6,040 nucleotides of DNA from Candidatus Scatousia excrementipullorum. GTDB lineage: Bacteria; Cyanobacteriota; Vampirovibrionia; Gastranaerophilales; Gastranaerophilaceae. The DNA is taken from contig JADIND010000208.1 in assembly GCA_017694215.1 (NCBI GenBank), positions 1 to 6,040 of the forward strand, written 5' to 3'. The translations under genes and the position numbers were made by a program. A model generated the notes under the pieces. The model saw only the letters and a list, made by a program, of their open reading frames with translations, had not been told where the DNA came from and made no database searches. Positions 1 through 5,802 of this stretch are shown piece by piece; the first letter of the stretch is position 1; every line of letters begins with the position of its first letter.

Positions 1-19
1 GTTCTAATGCTATATTCAT
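1..19 (-). CDS. Possible 5' end of a divergent gene, cut by the window edge
   Basis: On the minus strand an ATG lies at 19-17, followed by open codons reading MNIALE before the window ends. A GAGGG Shine-Dalgarno-like string sits at 23-27, three bases before the ATG, which is closer than usual. An extended -10 element lies about 35 bases upstream on the same strand, giving a plausible short leader. Six codons cannot identify a product, and the call rests only on this promoter, ribosome site and start arrangement. It could equally be a chance ATG in AT-rich intergenic DNA. Confidence 0.33.
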
Positions 20-54
20 AAGCCCTCAATTCTATTTTTTCTTTAACGTTTATC

Positions 55-63
55 AGTATAGCA
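55..63 (-). promoter_or_regulatory. Extended -10 element for the divergent leftward gene
   Basis: Read on the minus strand the bases are TGC-TATACT, an extended -10 with a five-of-six match to TATAAT plus the upstream TG. No good -35 hexamer is present at 16-18 bases, which is acceptable for extended -10 promoters. Predicted initiation near 48 would leave a leader of roughly 29 bases before the candidate ATG at 19. The match may be fortuitous in such AT-rich DNA. Confidence 0.35.
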
Positions 64-108
64 CGGATAAATTTACCGTTTAAAATACTTAATCTTAATT
101 AATAATTA

Positions 109-136
109 TTTGTATATAAGTATTTTGTGATATAAT
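109..136 (+). promoter_or_regulatory. Promoter of gatC (extended -10)
   Basis: A perfect TATAAT at 131-136 is preceded by TGA at 128-130, making a textbook extended -10 element. A weak -35 candidate, TTTGTA or TTGTAT, lies at 109-115 with a 15-16 base spacer. Transcription would start near 143 and leave a leader of about 28 bases before the gatC ATG, with its Shine-Dalgarno inside. This is the best-looking promoter in the window. Confidence 0.65.
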
Positions 137-160
137 TTTTTCATAGATTATTAGAGATGT

Positions 161-164
161 GGAG
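161..164 (+). promoter_or_regulatory. Shine-Dalgarno site that fixes the gatC start
   Basis: GGAG ends six bases before the ATG at 171. An in-frame GTG at 159 would overlap this site and would have no Shine-Dalgarno of its own, so 171 is the preferred start. Confidence 0.7.
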
Positions 165-170
165 CGTAAC

Positions 171-452
171 ATGATTACTGTTAAAGATGTAGAACACGTG
201 GCTAAACTTGCCAGATTGGAATTAACCGAAGAAGAGAAAGAACTTTATACAAAGCAGTTAGGTGATGTATTAAAATATGTTGACCAGATGAATGAAGTTG
301 ATACTTCCAATGTTAAGCCTATGTGTCAGGTTATTGATTTTGTCAATGTAATGAGGGAAGATAAAGTTTATTACGAACAGACAAAAGAAGAATTGATGGC
401 TAATGCTCCGGATGAAGAAAACGGATTCTTCAAAGTTCCGAAGATTAATTAA
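171..452 (+). CDS. gatC: Asp-tRNA(Asn)/Glu-tRNA(Gln) amidotransferase subunit C
   Basis: GatC is the small subunit that stabilises the GatA-GatB heterodimer. That complex converts mischarged Glu-tRNA(Gln) and/or Asp-tRNA(Asn) to Gln-tRNA(Gln) and Asn-tRNA(Asn) in the cytoplasm. The 93-residue product is a normal family length and carries the family landmarks: HVAKLARLELTEEE at 9-22, a LGDVLKYVDQMNEVDTSNV stretch at 30-48, MREDKV at 61-66, and the C-terminal APDEENGFFKVPKI at 79-92. The ATG at 171 is chosen over an in-frame GTG at 159 because GGAG stands six bases before it. A strong hairpin follows the stop and the next gene is pyrG, so gatC is not in a gatCAB operon; gatA and gatB must lie elsewhere. 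Presence of GatC implies that this organism makes at least one amide aminoacyl-tRNA by the indirect route. Identity is secure. Confidence 0.95.
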   Translation: MITVKDVEHVAKLARLELTEEEKELYTKQLGDVLKYVDQMNEVDTSNVKPMCQVIDFVNVMREDKVYYEQTKEELMANAPDEENGFFKVPKIN

Positions 453-457
453 GATAC

Positions 458-482
458 TGCCCTCTTTTCAACAAAGAGGGTA
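458..482 (+). terminator. Hairpin after gatC, probable terminator
   Basis: CCCTCTTT at 460-467 pairs perfectly with AAAGAGGG at 473-480 around a five-base loop (TCAAC). A G-U and a U-A pair at the base extend it to ten pairs. It starts five bases after the gatC stop. The following sequence (TAAAATTTATTATT) is AT-rich but lacks a clean U run, so termination may be only moderately efficient or the hairpin may protect a 3' end. It separates gatC from pyrG. Confidence 0.7.
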
Positions 483-532
483 AAATTTATTATTAAAATT
501 ATTTTCAGGGATAGCTTTTTACGGTTTGATAT

Positions 533-540
533 AAGGGGTG
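533..540 (+). promoter_or_regulatory. Shine-Dalgarno of pyrG
   Basis: AAGGGGTG lies four bases before the pyrG ATG at 545, a strong ribosome site. It overlaps the end of a TGA-TATAAG string at 527-535 that resembles an extended -10. Initiation from that element would give an almost leaderless message without this site, so the ribosome-site reading is preferred. No other convincing promoter for pyrG is visible in 483-532. Confidence 0.7.
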
Positions 541-544
541 AAAA

Positions 545-2149
545 ATGACAAAATATATTTTTATAACAGGCGGTGTTGTTAGTTCTTTAGGAAAAGGAAT
601 TATTGCGGCATCTTTAGGAAAACTTTTGAGAGCAAGAGGTTTTTCTGTTATTAATCAGAAATTTGACCCTTATATTAATGTTGATCCGGGAACAATGAGC
701 CCTTTTCAGCATGGAGAAGTTTTTGTAACAGATGACGGTGCTGAAACTGATTTGGATTTGGGACATTATGAAAGATTTACGGATACCGATTTAGGTAAAT
801 TTAATAATGTAACTTCCGGAAGTGTTTACCAAAAAGTTATAGAAAAAGAACGCAGAGGCGATTATCTCGGGGCAACCGTTCAGGTTATTCCGCATATTAC
901 AAATGAAATAAAATCGAGAATTCTCGGGGCAACAAAGCAGTTTAAACCTGATTTTCAGTTAATTGAAATCGGAGGGACCATAGGTGATATTGAAAGTTTG
1001 CCGTTTATTGAAGCCATAAGACAGTTTAAAACGGAAGTTGGAATTGGTAATGCTATATCTGTACATTGTACTCTGCTGCCATATTTGCCTACATCCGGAG
1101 AATTAAAGACAAAACCGTCACAGCATAGTGTTCAGGTATTGAGAAGTTACGGTATCCAGCCTGAGGTGCTTGTTTGTCGTACAACAAGAGCTATTCCGAA
1201 AACAGAAAAAGAAAAACTCGCTCTTTTCTGTTCTGTTCCGAAAGAAGCTGTTATTGAATGCAGGGATATGAAAAGTATTTATGAGGTTCCTATTGCTCTT
1301 GAAGAACAAAATATGGCTCATGTAATTCTTGATATGCTTAGAATTGAGGACAGAAAGCCGGATTTAAAAAATTGGATTAAACTTGTTGAAAATATTAAAA
1401 ATCCGTCAAAAACCATAAAAGTAGCTATTGCCGGTAAATATACAAAATTGTCGGATGCTTATATTTCAGTTGTTGAATCGTTGAAGCATGCTGGTTATGC
1501 AGATGATGCAAAAGTAGAAATTAAATGGATAAATTCTGAAGAATGCGTTGATTATCAGGCATGCAAAGATTTAATGAAAGATATTCAGGCAGTTGTTGTT
1601 CCTGGAGGGTTTGGTGTTCGCGGAATTGAGGGAAAACTGAACGTTATTCGCTACGCAAGAGAAAATAATGTTCCGTTTCTCGGACTTTGTCTTGGAATGC
1701 AGTGTGCCGTTATTGAATACGCAAGACATGTTGTCGGAATTAAGGATGCAAATTCAAAAGAATTTGATGAAAATGCTCAAAATCCGGTTATTGATTTAAT
1801 GATTGAACAGAAAAATGTTCACGGTTATGGCGGAACTATGAGGCTCGGTGCTTATGAATGTATTTTGAAAAAAGGGTCAAAGGCTCATAAAGCTTATGGC
1901 AAAGATAAAATTTCTGAACGTCACCGTCATAGATATGAAGTTAATAACGAGTATATAAAACCGCTTGAAGATGCAGGGCTGGTATTTTCCGGCATGTCGC
2001 CTGACGGAATGCTTGCTGAAATTGTTGAAATTCCGAAACTTGATTGGTTTGTTGCTTCACAATTCCATCCGGAATTTAAATCACGTCCGGAAAGACCTCA
2101 TCCTCTTTTTAAAGGTTTGATAGATGCTGCTTTGAAGAAAGTTAAATAG
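545..2149 (+). CDS. pyrG: CTP synthase (glutamine-hydrolysing)
   Basis: This enzyme makes CTP from UTP, ATP and glutamine, the last step of pyrimidine nucleotide synthesis, in the cytoplasm. At 534 residues it is full length. The N-terminal synthetase domain (about 1-270) has the P-loop-like GGVVSSLGKG at 9-18, the DPYINVDPGTMSP stretch at 41-53, DLDLGHYERF at 69-78 and EIGGTIGDIE at 141-150; by comparison with the E. coli enzyme, D71 and E141 should be the magnesium ligands. The C-terminal class I glutamine amidotransferase domain (about 291-530) has the oxyanion region PGGFGVRG at 353-360, the nucleophile C382 in LGLCLGMQ, and the H508/E510 pair in FHPE. No key residue is missing. It follows the gatC hairpin with a strong Shine-Dalgarno, and its TAG stop directly abuts the next gene's ATG. 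The poly-G/attenuator control known from Gram-positive pyrG leaders is not evident. Confidence 0.98.
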   Translation: MTKYIFITGGVVSSLGKGIIAASLGKLLRARGFSVINQKFDPYINVDPGTMSPFQHGEVFVTDDGAETDLDLGHYERFTDTDLGKFNNVTSGSVYQKVIEKERRGDYLGATVQVIPHITNEIKSRILGATKQFKPDFQLIEIGGTIGDIESLPFIEAIRQFKTEVGIGNAISVHCTLLPYLPTSGELKTKPSQHSVQVLRSYGIQPEVLVCRTTRAIPKTEKEKLALFCSVPKEAVIECRDMKSIYEVPIALEEQNMAHVILDMLRIEDRKPDLKNWIKLVENIKNPSKTIKVAIAGKYTKLSDAYISVVESLKHAGYADDAKVEIKWINSEECVDYQACKDLMKDIQAVVVPGGFGVRGIEGKLNVIRYARENNVPFLGLCLGMQCAVIEYARHVVGIKDANSKEFDENAQNPVIDLMIEQKNVHGYGGTMRLGAYECILKKGSKAHKAYGKDKISERHRHRYEVNNEYIKPLEDAGLVFSGMSPDGMLAEIVEIPKLDWFVASQFHPEFKSRPERPHPLFKGLIDAALKKVK

Positions 2150-2878
2150 ATGAAAAAGTATCTGAAAGCAATAAGAAAAGCTTTTTTGAAATCAATGGCA
2201 GTTGATTGGTTTGATTTTTTGTATCTGCATAGCAGTGTTCCTGTTGCTAAAAATATTAATCATGATACGTGGATTGATTATCTTGTAAAACTTACTGATA
2301 AAGAAGGAATGAGAGTTCTTGAAATCGGCAGTCGGGAGGTTGTGAATTCTTCATTTCGGAGCAGGTTTAAGCATGCTGAATATGTCGGCTTTGACTATTA
2401 TTCCGGTGATAATGTTGATGTAGTCGGCGATGTGCATAAATTGTCGACATATTTTGACAAAAAATTCGATTTAATTTTCTCTGAGGCTGTATTTGAGCAT
2501 CTTGCTATGCCGTGGGTTGTAGCAGAAGAAATAGTAAAGCTGCTTAATGTCGGCGGGTATGTTTTTCTTGAAACTCATTATAGTTTTTCTTCACATGAAA
2601 GACCATGGCATTTTTTTCAGTTTAGTGAAAATGCATTGAAAATATTGTTTAATCCGCAGTTGGGGATAGAATGCATTGAAGCCGGATGTTCAAATCCTAT
2701 TGCAGGACGTTTTACAAGATATGCATCAAAATATTTAAGGAATAATCCGGTTACCGGCTTATATTGTCACAGCGAATTCTTGGGAAAGAAAGTTCGTGAA
2801 GTAAATGATTTTGACTGGAAAAAAGTTAAACTTGAGGATATTGTTGCCAATACGGTTTATCCGGAGCCGGAAAAATAA
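2150..2878 (+). CDS. Class I SAM-dependent methyltransferase, substrate unknown
   Basis: The 242-residue product is a Rossmann-fold methyltransferase of the Methyltransf_11 type that would transfer a methyl group from S-adenosylmethionine to an unidentified acceptor. Visible motifs are VLEIGSRE at 56-63 (glycine-containing SAM loop), an acidic D82 in VGFD at the end of strand 2, VVGDVH at 91-96, FDLIFSEAVFEHL at 106-118 (strand 4 and following helix) and LLNVGGYVFLETHYS at 131-145. RPWHFFQFSENAL at 151-163 resembles the P-x-D-Y-W-R-F-T-like segment often seen in this group. The first 20 residues are basic and amphipathic, but there is no signal peptide or membrane helix. The ATG immediately follows the pyrG TAG; only a weak purine-rich GAAGAAAG at 2134-2141 could serve as ribosome site, so translational coupling to pyrG is likely. 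Such enzymes often modify lipids, glycans or small metabolites; nothing here fixes which. Confidence 0.85.
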   Translation: MKKYLKAIRKAFLKSMAVDWFDFLYLHSSVPVAKNINHDTWIDYLVKLTDKEGMRVLEIGSREVVNSSFRSRFKHAEYVGFDYYSGDNVDVVGDVHKLSTYFDKKFDLIFSEAVFEHLAMPWVVAEEIVKLLNVGGYVFLETHYSFSSHERPWHFFQFSENALKILFNPQLGIECIEAGCSNPIAGRFTRYASKYLRNNPVTGLYCHSEFLGKKVREVNDFDWKKVKLEDIVANTVYPEPEK

Positions 2879-2914
2879 TAATGATAATATCTCTAATATT
2901 TTAATAACTATTTC

Positions 2915-2943
2915 TTGACGATGTTTTTTGTTCGTTGTATCCT
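2915..2943 (+). promoter_or_regulatory. Candidate promoter of the transporter/radical SAM operon
   Basis: TTGACG at 2915-2920 is a five-of-six match to the -35 consensus. Exactly 17 bases later TATCCT at 2938-2943 is a four-of-six -10. Initiation near 2950 would leave a leader of about 33 bases before the ATG at 2983. A second possible -10, TATAGT at 2954-2959, has no good -35 partner. The site lies in a 104-base gap after the methyltransferase, supporting a separate transcription unit. Confidence 0.45.
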
Positions 2944-2950
2944 TATAAGG
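2941..2950. repeat. Perfect 10-base palindrome CCTTATAAGG, possible operator
   Basis: CCTTATAAGG is its own reverse complement and is not extended on either side. It overlaps the last bases of the candidate -10 and covers the expected transcription start of the transporter operon, where a repressor would commonly bind. Ten bases is short and the core is AT-rich, so chance is a real alternative. No second copy was noticed in the other intergenic regions. Confidence 0.3.
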
Positions 2951-2969
2951 CAGTATAGTGATATTGTTT

Positions 2970-2974
2970 GGGGA
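2970..2974 (+). promoter_or_regulatory. Shine-Dalgarno that fixes the transporter start
   Basis: GGGGA ends eight bases before the ATG at 2983. The alternative in-frame TTG at 2968 overlaps this site, so translation from 2983 is preferred. Confidence 0.6.
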
Positions 2975-2982
2975 AATTTTCA

Positions 2983-4371
2983 ATGGAAGAGAATAATAAT
3001 TTAAAAAGATTTACAACAGCTCAATTTTTGAATTTTTGTCTTGGCTTTTTCGGACTTCAATTTGCCTGGCAAATGAGAATAATTTTATCAGGTCCTGTTA
3101 CGGAAGGTCTCGGGGCTTCTCCTTTTATTTACGGTTTAATATGGCTTGCAGGCCCGTTTACAGGTATGGTTGTCCAGCCTTTAATCGGTGCATTAAGTGA
3201 TAAAACAGTTTCCCCGTTCGGAAGAAGAAGACCGTATCTTCTGGGTGGAGCTTTACTGGCTTCGATTGCTCTTTGGATATTCCCGAATTCTGAATATGTT
3301 GCAAATGCTATTCATAATGTAACAGGGTTGCATTTACCTGCTTGTACGGCATTGTTAATTGCCGCAGTTATGATTTGGATTATTGATGCGTGTGTAAATG
3401 TTGCTCAGGGGCCTTATAGAGCTTTAATCCCTGATGTAGTTGTTCCGGAACAACATTCTATCGCTAATTCCTATATAAGTCTTGCAATCGGTTTGGGTTC
3501 TGTCGTTGCAGCAGGAACTGCTCCGTTTTTAAAGTGGGCTTTTAATTATCAAATGTCTATTCCGGCTCAATTTATTATGGCAGCATTAGCTTTTACACTG
3601 GGTATGCTCTGGACCTGTATTACTATAAAAGAGCATCAGACCAAAAAAGATATGATTAAAGATGTTGCTACTGCTGAAATTAAGGAAGATACTTTCATTG
3701 ATGCTTTAAAAAACTTCTTTGCACTTTCTCCCGAAGTTTCTAAAATCTGTATAATGCAATTTTTTACCTGGATTGGTACTATGTGCATGATGATTTTTTT
3801 CACACAGTATTCAGTCCATACAATTTATTCCGTTCCTGATTTGAGTTCAGTTAGTGATGAAATTTCAAATTATTATGCAAATGCAACTTTAATCGGTACT
3901 AATTTTTCATCAATCTGTTTTGCAATATTCAATCTGATTTGTTTTCTTGTTGCTATTCCGATTGGTGTTTTATCTGCCAAGTACGGTAATAAGAGGGTGC
4001 ATATAATTTCGCTTATAACAATGATTCTGGCATATCTTGGCATGGCTTTTTCCAGCAGTCCGAAAGTTGTTGCTTTTATGATGGGTGTTGCGGGTATAGG
4101 TTGGGCAAGTATTTGTGCTTTACCGTTTGCGATGCTCTCACAGTATATTAAAAAAGGCACGGAAGGTTCTGTTATGGGTATTTTTAATATCTTTATCGCA
4201 GGTCCGCAGGTATTTGTTTGTACTCTTGTTGCCTGGTTTATTTCTAAGTGTATAATTAAATTAGATGACGGTTTGATTAATTATCACTGGGAATATGTAT
4301 TTATTGTCGGTGCTATATGTCTTGCAGTTGCGGCTCTTATTACACATTCTGTTAAAGAAAAAAGGGAATAG
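2983..4371 (+). CDS. MFS transporter of the SLC45/sucrose-carrier (GPH-like) type
   Basis: This is a 462-residue inner-membrane protein with about 12 hydrophobic segments, roughly at 12-33, 46-70, 86-101, 118-142, 162-183, 192-216, 253-281, 305-330, 338-356, 362-388, 395-421 and 435-455. A hydrophilic cytoplasmic loop (217-252) divides the two halves. Family marks are FGLQFAW at 23-29, VVQPLIGALSD at 63-73 followed by FGRRRP at 79-84, the degenerate repeat IGVLSAKYGNKR at 327-338, and ALPFAMLS at 379-386 with MGIFNIFIAGPQ at 398-409. Known relatives (plant SUT, animal SLC45, bacterial MalY-like carriers) are proton-coupled importers of sucrose, maltose or other sugars. The substrate here is therefore probably a sugar or glycoside, but this is inference. 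The ATG at 2983 is preferred over TTG 2968 on Shine-Dalgarno spacing. The radical SAM gene begins three bases after its stop, indicating one operon. No sugar-cleaving enzyme is adjacent to confirm the substrate. Confidence 0.88.
   Translation: MEENNNLKRFTTAQFLNFCLGFFGLQFAWQMRIILSGPVTEGLGASPFIYGLIWLAGPFTGMVVQPLIGALSDKTVSPFGRRRPYLLGGALLASIALWIFPNSEYVANAIHNVTGLHLPACTALLIAAVMIWIIDACVNVAQGPYRALIPDVVVPEQHSIANSYISLAIGLGSVVAAGTAPFLKWAFNYQMSIPAQFIMAALAFTLGMLWTCITIKEHQTKKDMIKDVATAEIKEDTFIDALKNFFALSPEVSKICIMQFFTWIGTMCMMIFFTQYSVHTIYSVPDLSSVSDEISNYYANATLIGTNFSSICFAIFNLICFLVAIPIGVLSAKYGNKRVHIISLITMILAYLGMAFSSSPKVVAFMMGVAGIGWASICALPFAMLSQYIKKGTEGSVMGIFNIFIAGPQVFVCTLVAWFISKCIIKLDDGLINYHWEYVFIVGAICLAVAALITHSVKEKRE
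4361..4367 (+). promoter_or_regulatory. Shine-Dalgarno supporting a TTG start for the radical SAM gene
   Basis: AAAGGGA sits inside the last codons of the transporter gene, seven bases before the TTG at 4375. The next in-frame ATG is 25 codons later, inside the domain's first beta strand region, so the rare TTG is the likely start. Reuse of the transporter 3' end as ribosome site points to coupled translation. Confidence 0.65.
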
Positions 4372-4374
4372 ATT

Positions 4375-5802
4375 TTGGACAAGGAAATAGAATTAGCTGA
4401 AGAAAATAAAAAGAAACGAATACTCTTGATTTATCCGCCATCTCCTGTTATGAACAGAGAAGACCGTTGCCAGCAGCCGACAAAAGAGTTGATTGTCATT
4501 CCTCCGCTTCCTCCGACTGATTTAATGTATCTTGCGGCAGTTGCTGAGCAGGAAGGTTTGGAAGCAAAGATTGTTGATTATAGTCAGGGTGGTGATTTGG
4601 AAAAAGATTTGAAAGAATTTAAACCTGATTACCTTGTTGCTAATGTGGCTACTCCTACTTTCAAAAATGATGTTTCAGTAATGACGATAGCAAAAGAAAT
4701 TTGTCCTGATATTGTCACTATTGCCAAAGGTGCGGCATTTTTGACTGTTGCTTTTGAAGTTATGTATTTTCAAAAAGATTTGGATATAATAATTTGCGGC
4801 GAACCGGAAGAAACTTTGAAAGAGATTGTTCGGGGAAATCCTTTTGAAAGTATTAAAGGTATATATTACAGAGATGATATAAGGGTTAAATTCACAGGTG
4901 CAAGACCTTTTATTGAAGATTTGGACAACCTTCCATTTCCTGCACGTCATCTTGTTGATAATAATTTATACAGACGTCCCGATAATAATAAAGTTCAGGC
5001 TGTTATTAAAGTTTCGAGAGGTTGTCCGTTCCATTGCTTCTTCTGTCTTGCAACTCCGGTTTCCGGGGCAAAGGTGAGAAAACGTTCCCCTGAGAATATC
5101 GTTGAAGAAATTAGAGAATGTGTAGAAAAATACGGAATTACAAATTTTGTCTTCTGGTCAGATATTTTCAATATTGATAAAGATTGGACAATGAACCTGT
5201 GTCAAAAAATTATAGATAGCGGACTTAATATTACTTGGTCGGCAAATACAAGAGCTGACACTGCAGATGAAGAAATGGCTCAAAAGATGTATGAGTCCGG
5301 ATGTCGTCTTGTTAGCATCGGCGTTGAAAGCGGTTCTCAGGAAATGCTTGATAAAATTGGAAAGAAAATTACGCTTGACGATGTTAGATTGACAGTTAAA
5401 ATCTTTAAAAAAGCGGGTATAAAAATATACAACTATTTTGTCATAGGCCTTCCTTGGGAAGATGAGGATACTGTTGAAGATACCATTGATTTTGCAATAG
5501 AGCTTGACAGTGATTTTATTAGTTTCTATACGGCTACACCTCTGCCGGGTACAAGGTTTTATGATTATGCAAAAGCAAACCGGTTGATTGATTCGGATAC
5601 TTCTTTTTCAAGTGCTTATTTCTATCCGTCTGTTAATACTCACTATCTGAGTAAGGATAAAGTCTTTGAACTTCATAAGAAAGCTGAAAAACGATTTTAT
5701 TTAAGACCGTCTTATATTTTCAAAACTCTTATCGGTATTAAATCTTTTGAAGAATTTAAAAATTATTTCAGAGCTGGAATGAATTTACTTCTTAGAAAGT
5801 AA
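4375..5802 (+). CDS. B12-binding domain radical SAM protein, reaction unknown
   Basis: The 475-residue product has an N-terminal cobalamin-binding-type Rossmann domain (about 14-155) and a radical SAM barrel (about 205-400). The first part shows RILLIYPPSP at 15-24, PPTDLMYLAAVAEQEG at 46-61, AKIVDYS at 64-70 and CGEPEETLKEIV at 141-152. The barrel carries the iron-sulfur ligands C217, C221 and C224 in CPFHCFFC, then RSPENIVEEI at 237-246, SIGVESGSQEMLDKIGK at 314-330, FVIGLPWEDEDTVEDT at 355-370 and ATPLPGTRFY at 387-396. The C-terminal tail (about 425-475) is mainly helical and ends with a YLRPSYIFKTL-like segment common in this group. Family members include methylases and ring-forming or rearranging enzymes acting on lipids, tetrapyrroles, peptides or antibiotics; the substrate cannot be read here. 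The lower-ligand motif DxHxxG is absent. The TTG start is backed by a well-spaced Shine-Dalgarno, and the gene is probably co-transcribed with the sugar-type carrier before it. Confidence 0.9.
   Translation: MDKEIELAEENKKKRILLIYPPSPVMNREDRCQQPTKELIVIPPLPPTDLMYLAAVAEQEGLEAKIVDYSQGGDLEKDLKEFKPDYLVANVATPTFKNDVSVMTIAKEICPDIVTIAKGAAFLTVAFEVMYFQKDLDIIICGEPEETLKEIVRGNPFESIKGIYYRDDIRVKFTGARPFIEDLDNLPFPARHLVDNNLYRRPDNNKVQAVIKVSRGCPFHCFFCLATPVSGAKVRKRSPENIVEEIRECVEKYGITNFVFWSDIFNIDKDWTMNLCQKIIDSGLNITWSANTRADTADEEMAQKMYESGCRLVSIGVESGSQEMLDKIGKKITLDDVRLTVKIFKKAGIKIYNYFVIGLPWEDEDTVEDTIDFAIELDSDFISFYTATPLPGTRFYDYAKANRLIDSDTSFSSAYFYPSVNTHYLSKDKVFELHKKAEKRFYLRPSYIFKTLIGIKSFEEFKNYFRAGMNLLLRK

Noticed and set aside
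159..170. GTG at 159 as the gatC start, adding four residues
   Set aside because: It overlaps the GGAG site and has no Shine-Dalgarno of its own, while ATG 171 has ideal spacing and begins the usual GatC N-terminus.
458..544. Reiterative-transcription attenuator controlling pyrG, as in Gram-positive bacteria
   Set aside because: The pyrimidine-rich 5' arm of the hairpin (CCCTCTTTTC) recalls that mechanism, but it needs a promoter starting with GGG just upstream of the hairpin. That stretch is the gatC coding end, with no promoter or GGG start visible.
1118..1321. Minus-strand ORF inside pyrG
   Set aside because: It lies wholly within the conserved CTP synthase reading frame and its translation is low-complexity, rich in F, N and S; it is a shadow.
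2886..2904. Hairpin after the methyltransferase as a terminator
   Set aside because: AATAT and ATATT can pair around CTCTA, but the stem is five A-T pairs only and no clear U run follows.
2968..2982. TTG at 2968 as the transporter start, adding five residues
   Set aside because: It lies across the GGGGA ribosome site; ATG 2983 is spaced well from it.
2759..2983. Minus-strand ORF across the methyltransferase end and the intergenic gap
   Set aside because: It has no family pattern, and its translation is the composition-driven I/N/K/F type expected from the reverse of AT-rich coding DNA.
3873..4160. Minus-strand ORF inside the transporter gene
   Set aside because: The transporter frame shows clear helices and motifs here; the reverse frame has no recognisable features.
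4675..4950. Minus-strand ORF inside the radical SAM gene
   Set aside because: It is antisense to the B12-binding domain and has no coherent domain pattern or ribosome site.
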